From contig JANXBH010000004.1 in NCBI GenBank assembly GCA_025060695.1, positions 1 through 18,635 on the forward strand: a stretch of 18,635 nt of DNA, written 5' to 3'. Both the position numbers and the translations under genes were made by a program. Under the pieces are notes generated by a model. It worked only from the letters and a program-made list of their open reading frames with translations, had not been told where the DNA came from and ran no database searches. Shown here piece after piece: positions 7,479 to 14,752 of this stretch. This DNA is from Caldifarciminota bacterium (GTDB lineage Bacteria > Hydrothermota > Hydrothermia > LBFQ01 > DSFT01). The number at the start of each line of letters is the position of its first letter. The stretch's first letter is position 1.

Positions 7479-8936
7479 AGCTTTATCTACGACCCATTCT
7501 GTATAATGTTCCCTATCACTGAAACCAAGTCTAAACTTTTTAATTCCAAAGAGATTTCTTATTCTTTGATTAATAAACTTTTCTGTCTCTTTTACTCCAT
7601 AGCCTGGATTACCAGAGATATACAAGTCGTGGATGTATAAGTATATATTTTCTCCTATTTTCATTGGTTCATTCTCCCTTTCAAATTCAATTTCATACTC
7701 AGGTCTAGAAAATAAGTCAATTGTAAAAAAGTCCTTGTTTATACCACCTTTTGGGACATAACCTTTATATATCCTTTGAAGCCAAAAGATATTTGCAAAC
7801 TTTATTATAGCTTCTATATTTTCATTGTCTTTAATATGGTCATAAAATTTAAATGGCATACTTTCTTCTAAAAGTGTAATAAACATATCAAAATCAAACA
7901 TTTCAAATACACTATAGTCAAATAAGTTTTGAGAGTATAAAAATATATTTTCTCCCTTCCTTGATTTGGTTAAGAAAAACAAATATCCAAGAATATACGG
8001 ATCAGAAAGTGTTCTATGTACTAAGTTCATAAGGTCCGCAAGATAAATTAAATTTCCATCTTCAAACTCCTCAAGCTGCTCCTTAGTTATAAATGGAAAT
8101 CTTGGAATAATATTTGAAGATATAAACTCTTTGACATTTATGTACTTAACTGCTTCAATATATAGCGCCTTTTCCCAGAAAGTTGCCCACCCTTCATGAA
8201 TATATTTTGTAAGCGTTATAGGATAAGAATACATTGCTCTATGCCTAAAGATTGAAATAATATCTTTAATAGTTTGTGCAATCCAAGGTATTGACATTAA
8301 TGCATATAAAATATCACCTTCATCTTCACTTGGATATTCTGGCTCTTCTATAATAAACGTTTTCTTTTCAGGGTCAAACCTTTCCTTTGGCCTATATGCT
8401 ATAGAAACTGGTTGAATTTCGTCAACTCTAAATGAAGAAGATATCTCAGCTAATATTTCTGAAACATCCTCTATACTCTCTATAAAATCTATACCATATT
8501 TTTCCTCATAGTCTTTTAGTATTTTTCTATACTTAGCAACAGATGAAGTATATGATAGTATAGTATTGTAAAATTTTTGCTTTAGTGTGTGTCTTTTAAA
8601 TAAGTCCGCATGTGCATATGCATGCAAAACAACAGCAACTTGATAAGCAATAGGCATATCACTTCTAATAAATCCAATTGCATAGTCCCCCATGTCGTAT
8701 ATAACTTCAAGAACTCCAAATACATAATTTTTTGTCCAATCTCTTTCTAATAGGCTCTGTTGCCAGTAAGCATAGCCATCTTCCCAAAATTCGATATCTG
8801 ATGGGACTCTTCCCATAATCGTATCTGAAATCTCCTCATTATCTAATATTATCCACTCAACAGGTAATGGATCTAAATTATGTGCCCTTACAATCGCCTC
8901 TAAGTCCTCTATTATTTTTTTATCTATTTTGGGCAT
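7476..8936 (-). CDS. spoVR: SpoVR family protein
   Basis: From the ATG at 8936 the product has 486 residues, normal for SpoVR. Family landmarks in order: VRAHNLDPLPVEW near the N-terminus, GYAYWQQSL, VVLHAYAHADLFKRH (family 'H-x-x-G-H-x-D-F-F-K-x-N', about residues 103-116) and LTKYIHEGWATFWEK (family 'K-x-x-N-E-G-W-A-x-x-W-H', about 242-256). In B. subtilis SpoVR affects spore cortex formation; in E. coli it is YcgB, linked to YeaG and YeaH in starvation responses. The biochemical activity is unknown. Two usual residues differ: Asn to His before EGWA, and Gly to Ala in the first histidine motif. A TTG at 8960 would add eight residues, but ATG with AAAGGGG 10-11 bases upstream is preferred. 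It overlaps the YeaH-like gene by 17 bases. Confidence 0.86.
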   Translation of the reverse strand: MPKIDKKIIEDLEAIVRAHNLDPLPVEWIILDNEEISDTIMGRVPSDIEFWEDGYAYWQQSLLERDWTKNYVFGVLEVIYDMGDYAIGFIRSDMPIAYQVAVVLHAYAHADLFKRHTLKQKFYNTILSYTSSVAKYRKILKDYEEKYGIDFIESIEDVSEILAEISSSFRVDEIQPVSIAYRPKERFDPEKKTFIIEEPEYPSEDEGDILYALMSIPWIAQTIKDIISIFRHRAMYSYPITLTKYIHEGWATFWEKALYIEAVKYINVKEFISSNIIPRFPFITKEQLEEFEDGNLIYLADLMNLVHRTLSDPYILGYLFFLTKSRKGENIFLYSQNLFDYSVFEMFDFDMFITLLEESMPFKFYDHIKDNENIEAIIKFANIFWLQRIYKGYVPKGGINKDFFTIDLFSRPEYEIEFERENEPMKIGENIYLYIHDLYISGNPGYGVKETEKFINQRIRNLFGIKKFRLGFSDREHYTEWVVDKA

Positions 8937-9969
8937 AGCTAAATTTACCCCTTTTACCAAGGTGTTTAAATATCCAATTTAAAACACTTATAGTATCTAC
9001 ATTATTTGAAACTGCTATCTCTCTACCCATAAAAAGTATAGAACTATTACTTGGAATATATGAGAACGTGTTAAATACGCCCTCATTATCGTACACTATA
9101 ATTCCATAGAAATGAAAGACATTATCTCTAAATAACTGTTTTTCAAAGATTTCTAAATCATTAGAAAAAACTGAAAAGTCTCCTGCATAAAATAAATATC
9201 TACTGTAGTTTTTGTATTTACTTGCAAGATTTCTTGTTTTTATTGAAAAGTCATATAATGAGGTTCCACCTCCTCCTTGTATTTTTGCAAATTCTCTAAT
9301 TGATAAAGATTCTTCCGTATCTAAAATATATAGTGGATTATCTGATTTTGGTATTTTCAATGGTCCAAATATTTTAGCTGAAACTTCATGAGAAATTCCA
9401 TAAAAATCAGTCATTTCAAAATTCGTTCCAAAAAATTGTATAAGACCTATTACAAGTGATTTTGCTATTACTCTCTCAATATCACTTATTGAACCTGAAA
9501 CATCAATACCAAGCACTACTAAACACTTCTTACTTAAACTTTCCTTTATGGAAAACCTATTAAATATCAAGTCTTCATCTGAAAATGGTTCGTTAAAAAG
9601 AGCTTCAGGTTCTAAATTTCCTTCTATGGCTAATCTTTTCATCTTTTGCTTCAGTGTCCTTTCTATATCTAACTGACTCGTTCTACCTATTTTTGACTTT
9701 CCTTCTTTTTTTACTTCAAACTCATAACTACTTTCTTCTATAATTATAGGAATTTGAAAATCAGAAAGAAAGTACTTTACAATCTCATCTCTACCAAATG
9801 CACCTTCATCAACATTACCAGGTCCACTTCCTGCTGAAATACCTAAGTCAAACTCCCAAACGTACATTGGTCTTGGCAGCATTAATCTTGGAATTTTCGT
9901 AGTTTTATCTAATGAAACATTTGGCTTTTCTTTTAAAAGTCTTCTTAAATATTTCCACTTAGTATTCAT
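8920..9969 (-). CDS. yeaH: YeaH/DUF444-family VWA-domain protein
   Basis: The 349 residues begin with a charged arm and a Gly-rich turn, GISAGSGPGNVDEGAFGR, leading to EIVKYFLSDFQIPI, as in the DUF444 family (E. coli YeaH). A von Willebrand A-type core at about 148-290 has a metal-ion-dependent adhesion site: D156-x-S158-x-S160 in GIDVSGSIS, T236 in GGGGTS and D264 in YAGDFS. The GGGGTS motif and VWA core match DUF444 closely. Members are typically co-encoded with PrkA/YeaG kinase and SpoVR. Here spoVR follows with an overlap but no kinase gene lies upstream. The protein is cytoplasmic (no signal). It is slightly shorter than E. coli YeaH (about 430). Its biochemical role is unknown; starvation-related signalling is inferred from the family. 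Confidence 0.84.
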   Translation of the reverse strand: MNTKWKYLRRLLKEKPNVSLDKTTKIPRLMLPRPMYVWEFDLGISAGSGPGNVDEGAFGRDEIVKYFLSDFQIPIIIEESSYEFEVKKEGKSKIGRTSQLDIERTLKQKMKRLAIEGNLEPEALFNEPFSDEDLIFNRFSIKESLSKKCLVVLGIDVSGSISDIERVIAKSLVIGLIQFFGTNFEMTDFYGISHEVSAKIFGPLKIPKSDNPLYILDTEESLSIREFAKIQGGGGTSLYDFSIKTRNLASKYKNYSRYLFYAGDFSVFSNDLEIFEKQLFRDNVFHFYGIIVYDNEGVFNTFSYIPSNSSILFMGREIAVSNNVDTISVLNWIFKHLGKRGKFSYAQNR

Positions 9970-10009
9970 AATTAAAATTTTAAAGTTAAAACACTCTGAA
10001 TTTCAACTA
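9970..10009 (-). promoter_or_regulatory. Promoter of the yeaH-spoVR(-polX) transcript
   Basis: This 40-base gap is the only break in the minus-strand run between the surface operon and yeaH. On the minus strand, TTGAAA (10006-10001) is followed by 18 bases and TAAAAT (9982-9977), then seven bases and the yeaH ATG. The last part, AACTT-TAAAAT-N7-ATG, is nearly base-for-base the sequence before the LptE-like gene. No Shine-Dalgarno is present, so the transcript could be leaderless. No hairpin terminator for the upstream operon is visible. Confidence 0.5.
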
Positions 10010-11314
10010 TTATTCATTTAAAATTTGAATAAAGAAGTTCTCATTGTTAGTATTAGTATTAAATTTATGAAGAGGAAATGTTAGTATGTAAAACTTATTA
10101 CTCTTCCATGCAAGAGTAGGAACTGGTAAATTTGTATCACAAGTTGAACCATTCCACCTCCAGTTGAAATTATCACAATTTGGATCGGAAAGTTCATATA
10201 TTTTAGTTGAAGTGTTTTTTATTAAAACACCATCAAGCATAGTAATAACTGGTGAGTTTGATTTTAGTGGAGATGGATAATTATCTGAAATTAAACTCAT
10301 TCTACTCAAGTATACCTTATTTAAATAATATACACTATCAACGCCCGCATAGTTCTTTAAAAAAGATAAATATCCCCCATATATTGTATCACGCATAGCG
10401 TCTATAAAATGACCTGAAATAATTACTAACTTTTTATTGCTATTTAAATAGTTTTGAAATGCGACATAAGACTTTCTAATATTGCTCTTATTTTCTCCAG
10501 AAAACCAAATAATAGTATTAAAACCAAGCTCATTTACAATGGCATTTACATCAAATACAGAATATGGATATTTTCTGTCTGCATTCCAATAAGTATACAA
10601 ATATCCATTAATATTTAGCAAGTTTCTATAAAAACTTCCATCATAACTAATATCGTCATCCACTACAAGAATATCTCCCATTTTCTCTATTACATAAAAT
10701 CCATAACTAATTGAATCAGATATTCCACCATTTTCATCAAATGCTTTAAAGTACACCCTTCTATTTCCACTTTGAAAGTTCTTTAGAGTAATTCTTTCAT
10801 ATGGAGTATCTATAACATGCCAGTTCTGTTCATAGTCAAACCTATACATTAAACCCTTAATAGTACTATTTCCATCCTCATCGTAGTATTTAAAATAAAA
10901 TGTTGCAACAGGTAAAATAGTATCAGGAGGTAAAGTACCATTAACAAAACTTATAACTGGTGGTGCATTTTTTACGAGTAAATTTATACACTTTGGTATA
11001 CTAATAGCGTTTAAATTGTCAATAGCCCATACGCAAAATAGATGATTTTCTGGAAATTTCCCAGCTTCAAAGTAAATAGTATCGTAATTTTTCGTTGTAA
11101 AAACCTTATTACTTGTATCATCCTTTGCTATGTAATATCCGATAATTTCTCCGTCAGGGTCATTCCCATACCAGTAAAATACTTGCCTCCCAGTAATAGT
11201 ATCATTTATACTCTCTACAAAAAGATAAACCCTCGGTATAATATTTTCTATTGGGTTATCTTTCGGCTTATTACAAGAAATAAAAATTAATGATAAAAAA
11301 ATTAACCTTTTCAT
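10010..11314 (-). CDS. Surface lipoprotein with fibronectin-like and glutaminase-like (ThuA/GATase-fold) regions
   Basis: This protein of 434 residues starts MKRLIFLSLIFISC, a short lipoprotein signal with C14 lipidated. Residues about 25-210 hold two Ig/fibronectin-like beta domains, with phrases such as FYWYGNDPDGEIIGYYI and YFKYYDEDGNSTIKGLMYRF. From about 212, a Rossmann-like region starts with MGDILVVDDDISYDGSFYRN and includes NTIIWFSGE, an inspection of a 'line' (KKLVIISGHFID) and SFLKNYAGVDSVY. This resembles ThuA/type 1 glutamine amidotransferase-fold domains seen in exported proteins of FCB and WOR-3 bacteria; I see no Cys-His-Glu triad, so it is probably a binding fold. The ATG overlaps the preceding stop (ATGA). 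It is the last gene of the surface operon. Function unknown. Confidence 0.74.
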   Translation of the reverse strand: MKRLIFLSLIFISCNKPKDNPIENIIPRVYLFVESINDTITGRQVFYWYGNDPDGEIIGYYIAKDDTSNKVFTTKNYDTIYFEAGKFPENHLFCVWAIDNLNAISIPKCINLLVKNAPPVISFVNGTLPPDTILPVATFYFKYYDEDGNSTIKGLMYRFDYEQNWHVIDTPYERITLKNFQSGNRRVYFKAFDENGGISDSISYGFYVIEKMGDILVVDDDISYDGSFYRNLLNINGYLYTYWNADRKYPYSVFDVNAIVNELGFNTIIWFSGENKSNIRKSYVAFQNYLNSNKKLVIISGHFIDAMRDTIYGGYLSFLKNYAGVDSVYYLNKVYLSRMSLISDNYPSPLKSNSPVITMLDGVLIKNTSTKIYELSDPNCDNFNWRWNGSTCDTNLPVPTLAWKSNKFYILTFPLHKFNTNTNNENFFIQILNE

Positions 11315-13041
11315 CTTACTATACCAAGCCTCGTTCTTCTTATTTTTTTACTCTCAAGGTCCTCAACTACTACTATGTATACTCCGGGAGCAACTTGAAA
11401 ACCACTTTTGTTTTTTAAATTCCAAAAGTACTCACCCCTTATTTCATTATAAAATTCATCTGAAAAGACTAAATCTCCTGCAAGATTGTAAATATATATC
11501 TTTCCTCTTTTTGGTAAATTTGAAATATATACGCCATTAAATTTTGAACTAAATTTAAATGGATTTGGATAAACTCTAAGTGGTAAGCTCGTTGATGGTT
11601 TTGAACCTGGAATAACTTCTATTAAGTTTTGACGATATGAACTATATAAAATTGGTATTCCCTGTTGTGGATAGCCTTTATCAAATGAAATTATTGAATA
11701 GTAATATAAATATCCATTTTTTACACCTAAGTCTTCATAATAATAACAAGGTGGACTTAAAGTGCTTGGACAATTATTAGTAATCTTAGGTAATCCCGCA
11801 TCGTATCCTATATTGTTAATTTTATCATACTGTGCAAGTATTAACCAAGTACTATCAAATAATTTAGACTTTCCTCTCAAAACTCTATATCCTTCAAAAT
11901 CCATTTCATTGCTAAATGGGTCAATATAGCTTTCAGGGGAATTATCCCAATATAAACTAACTTTTCTATCATCAGTTATTGCAATGAGTCTTGGTGAAGG
12001 TGGTGGTGCAGGAAGTAAGAAGTCCCTTTCAAAAGCAATTTTCGCCCACCTTGCATTCTTTTTAATATCCTCCTCATCCATTCCTCCAACAACCGCCACA
12101 TAAAATACTATAGTATCATTACTTTCAAGATAGTCTATTGGACCTATGGAAATTATACTTGTTGGGTCAGGATATGGATTATTTAAAAGATAGTTATCAT
12201 CAACATTCGGAAATATCGTATCTTTTGAAATATCTAAGTATTTATTTTTGTCAGGATAAACTTGGTTTGGATTCCAAGGCTTCCAAATAAATGAAACATT
12301 TAAGCTTTCGGGATATATCTTCTTATCGTCTTTTATAATTCCAAGAATTTGAAACCCTGCACTTATTTTCTTTGCAATAGTATCATAACCACTATTTCTT
12401 TCATATACAAGTTTCAAACTATCATTATAAAATAGTCTTTTGTGCTGAAAAAATGGGGTTCTTGCAAAATCACTTCCCCAAAATGTTCTATTTCCTGTTA
12501 CAAGCTCAGAATATATACCCAAATACATTTTTCTTAGGTCTCCTGCAGACTTATTTATAATTTTATACTCAAGAAAAACCACGTCTTCTATATATTCATA
12601 AGTATATAAAAATGCTCTTAAATGAACTTCAACTCCAAGAGGACTATGATTTACTACATTTGAATAGTCATCAAACTTTGCTGTTATTTCCTCGTCTGCC
12701 TTTGCATTAGGATCGTAATATGGAGATGTTAATATTAAAGACCTAATTTTTACACTATCTAACTTTCTAAATTCAAAGCCTTCACCACTAACCGAACTAT
12801 TGGCATATTCATCTACTGCAGAAGTAGATACCAACGTATCACCTTGTGAAGTGATTGCACCTATCCATATACCTGCAATAGTTAAGTGTTCAGTTTTTGA
12901 ATTTATAGGAAATTCTAAAGATGGTAGTCTTATTCCACTTGCAAAATTAGTCCCAAGCACACCAAAAGAACTAACTGTTATAGCTAAATTTCCATATTGT
13001 GTAGCCTTATAGTCTGGTAAATTTAAAAACAAAAAAATCAT
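11311..13041 (-). CDS. Exported protein with fibronectin-like domain and type IX-like C-terminal sorting domain
   Basis: The protein has 576 residues. A short hydrophobic start, MIFLFLNLPDY, serves as a signal. The body begins GNLAITVSSFGVLG and contains LTIAGIWIGAITSQGDTLVS, a pattern I associate with large exported proteins of WOR-3-type bacteria. A Pro-rich hinge (LLPAPPPSP) leads to a fibronectin III-like domain (about 350-480), with KVSLYWDNSPE and FEGYRVLRGK. The last 91 residues (486-576) form a sorting/FlgD-like domain: LRVYPNPF, IYIYNLAGDLV, then APGVYIVVVEDLESKKI and a basic end. The VYPNPF entry and GVYIV strand are the type IX hallmark. It overlaps both neighbours by ATGA. As a likely cargo encoded with a PorV-like barrel, it is probably displayed on the cell surface; its ligand or enzymatic activity is unknown. 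Confidence 0.8.
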   Translation of the reverse strand: MIFLFLNLPDYKATQYGNLAITVSSFGVLGTNFASGIRLPSLEFPINSKTEHLTIAGIWIGAITSQGDTLVSTSAVDEYANSSVSGEGFEFRKLDSVKIRSLILTSPYYDPNAKADEEITAKFDDYSNVVNHSPLGVEVHLRAFLYTYEYIEDVVFLEYKIINKSAGDLRKMYLGIYSELVTGNRTFWGSDFARTPFFQHKRLFYNDSLKLVYERNSGYDTIAKKISAGFQILGIIKDDKKIYPESLNVSFIWKPWNPNQVYPDKNKYLDISKDTIFPNVDDNYLLNNPYPDPTSIISIGPIDYLESNDTIVFYVAVVGGMDEEDIKKNARWAKIAFERDFLLPAPPPSPRLIAITDDRKVSLYWDNSPESYIDPFSNEMDFEGYRVLRGKSKLFDSTWLILAQYDKINNIGYDAGLPKITNNCPSTLSPPCYYYEDLGVKNGYLYYYSIISFDKGYPQQGIPILYSSYRQNLIEVIPGSKPSTSLPLRVYPNPFKFSSKFNGVYISNLPKRGKIYIYNLAGDLVFSDEFYNEIRGEYFWNLKNKSGFQVAPGVYIVVVEDLESKKIRRTRLGIVR

Positions 13042-13913
13042 GGTCTTTCAGGTTTTCTATACTTTTCAATTCTATATTTATATGCAACAAATAAGTCTTT
13101 CCCATCTCTACTTACAGCTATTGAAACAGGAATAATTGTAGTATCAGGACTTCTTGAAACCATGATAAAATCACCATATTTATTGAATTTCTGGAATCTC
13201 CTGTTGTTCAGCTCTAACACAAAAATTCCATAGTTATCATCCAAAGATACGTCTATAGGTAAATTAAATTTAGAAATAGAATCTGAGGGATTAGAACTAA
13301 ACCCACCAAGATGAACAAAACTATTTTTACTTAGTGTAATACCCTCTACCCAATTATTTCCACTTGATGCTACAAAAACTATAGAATCCTTACAGTATAT
13401 ACCCATAGGCTTTCTAACATTTAGTATTCCATTCCCCTCATATGCCAATGTGTCCAATGGATATATACTATCTCTATGATATAGAACAAGTCTTGATTTT
13501 TCATAAAATGATAGAACAAATCTTAAACTATCAAATGCACAGATTGAGTATGCTGGAATATTAGATATTTTTTTTGAAATTCTTAAATCTCCATCGTAGT
13601 TATAAATACTTAAGATAGTATCTGAAACCATGTAAATACTCCTGTCGCTTGATATATAGAAGGTTCTTGCAATTGAATGTATTTTAAATCCTTCATAATT
13701 TAAGTTTGTATATAGTCTTGTAAGTGAATCTTTAAACAAAACATATAGTAGTCCATCAGGTCCTACCTGTATTCTTAATATACTATCGTTAAATTCTTTA
13801 TAATCTATTCTAATGTACGTGCTATCTGATGGTCTTGGTTGTGGACTTTCAGATGGTAGTTCAAACTTCAATCCTGAACAGGAAAATAAAAATAAAACAA
13901 AAAATCTTTTCAT
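13038..13913 (-). CDS. Lipoprotein with NHL-type beta-propeller
   Basis: This 291-residue protein begins MKRFFVLFLFSC, a 12-residue lipoprotein signal with C12 lipidated, then a Pro/Ser-rich linker (PSESPQPRPSDS). The rest is repeated four-stranded blades with the pattern 'x-P-x-G-(I/L)-x-x-x-x-x-x-x-(I/V)-x-V': for example VGPDGLLYVLF, KPMGIYCKDSIVFVAS, LPIDVSLDDNYGIFVLEL followed by NNRRFQKFNKYGDFI, and PVSIAVSRDGKDLFVAYK. That is NHL/6-bladed propeller character, a usual protein- or ligand-binding scaffold, probably facing the periplasm or cell surface. Start ATG overlaps the PorV-like stop, and its stop overlaps the next start. Ligand unknown. Confidence 0.77.
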   Translation of the reverse strand: MKRFFVLFLFSCSGLKFELPSESPQPRPSDSTYIRIDYKEFNDSILRIQVGPDGLLYVLFKDSLTRLYTNLNYEGFKIHSIARTFYISSDRSIYMVSDTILSIYNYDGDLRISKKISNIPAYSICAFDSLRFVLSFYEKSRLVLYHRDSIYPLDTLAYEGNGILNVRKPMGIYCKDSIVFVASSGNNWVEGITLSKNSFVHLGGFSSNPSDSISKFNLPIDVSLDDNYGIFVLELNNRRFQKFNKYGDFIMVSRSPDTTIIPVSIAVSRDGKDLFVAYKYRIEKYRKPERP

Positions 13914-14752
13914 CTTATATACCCCACATTTATGCTATTTAGAACACCAAACTGACCTTTGCTTAAAAATGCATAGTCCATATAAACTTTACTTAACTTT
14001 ATTCCAAGACCAAAACTATAGTTTCCAACCGAATTTATACCCGTTCTGATACTAACTATCGAAATACTTCTCTCAAGCGCAAACGAAAATATCTCAAATC
14101 TATCAGAACCCTTCTCCAATTGCGATACTAAGTATATATTCTTAAATATATCACCACTCACACTGAGCCTAAATACTATAGGTAGAGAGTATCCTTTTAT
14201 ATCTGGACCTAAATTATAAATTCCAACCCCTATTCTAATGTCCCTATAACCAATAAGATAAATAGAACCAATATCTAAAGCAAAACCATTATAGCTACGG
14301 TTTGCAATATTTTCTTGAATAAACTTAAATGAAAAACCTATCCCAAATCTATCATATAGTTTTGTTCCTCCTGTAAGACCCAAAACTATATTATTATAAT
14401 TCCAATAGTAACCAGTCCCAAATGGATGGTCCTCGTCAGTTTCCTGTAAATATGAGCTATACATAGAATTTATATATCCACCAAAGCCAAAATTTTTTCT
14501 TTTTGTATTAAATGCAAAAAATCCTTGGTAAATTTCAGATGGATAAGTTTTTATATAAAATGAAAGCTGAGATTTATCAATAAATCCCAAAAGACCGCCA
14601 TTATAGTAGCTACTATATGCATCATTACTTATACTATTTCCACTAAATAGAACATCGTATCTTGAACCAACTGTATTTTTCAAAAAAGAAGCTATAGTTG
14701 TGCCAACTTTTTGGTCTCCTATACTTTCAAAAAAAGCTATAATAACTACCAT
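13910..14752 (-). CDS. PorV/PorQ-like outer-membrane beta-barrel protein
   Basis: The 280 residues have PorV-type character. The N-terminus VGTTIASFLKNTVGSRYDVL is close to the family opening 'G-T-S/T-A-x-x-F-L-K-x-x-x-G-x-R'. SISNDAYSSYYNGGLLG takes the place of 'A-x-x-D-x-x-A-x-x-x-N-P-A-G-L'. Alternating aromatic strands follow: FAFNTKRKNFGFGGYI, IGFSFKFIQENI, IRIGVGIYNLG, SIRTGINSVGNYSFGLGIKL and a closing aromatic strand, giving a barrel of roughly 12-14 strands. In Porphyromonas, PorV binds sorting domains of type IX cargo and shuttles them to the attachment complex. Here the gene lies between a TonB receptor and cargo genes. The signal peptide is very short (MVVIIAFF) or absent. It overlaps the receptor stop by 7 bases. 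It may be PorQ-like or a distant paralogue. Confidence 0.78.
   Translation of the reverse strand: MVVIIAFFESIGDQKVGTTIASFLKNTVGSRYDVLFSGNSISNDAYSSYYNGGLLGFIDKSQLSFYIKTYPSEIYQGFFAFNTKRKNFGFGGYINSMYSSYLQETDEDHPFGTGYYWNYNNIVLGLTGGTKLYDRFGIGFSFKFIQENIANRSYNGFALDIGSIYLIGYRDIRIGVGIYNLGPDIKGYSLPIVFRLSVSGDIFKNIYLVSQLEKGSDRFEIFSFALERSISIVSIRTGINSVGNYSFGLGIKLSKVYMDYAFLSKGQFGVLNSINVGYIR

Noticed and set aside
8920-9969. MoxR-linked VWA protein instead of YeaH/DUF444.
   Set aside because: No MoxR AAA+ gene is nearby, and the Gly-rich N-terminal arm, GGGGTS and overlapping spoVR fit DUF444 better.
2332-14049. Plus-strand open frames of 68-84 codons at about 2332-2583, 3111-3317, 3598-3834, 6942-7187, 7386-7640, 11042-11290, 12800-13012 and 13813-14049.
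   Set aside because: Each lies antisense to a well-supported gene, lacks a family motif and a ribosome site, and shows the Phe/Leu/Tyr/Ile-rich composition expected of the complement of A+T-rich coding DNA.
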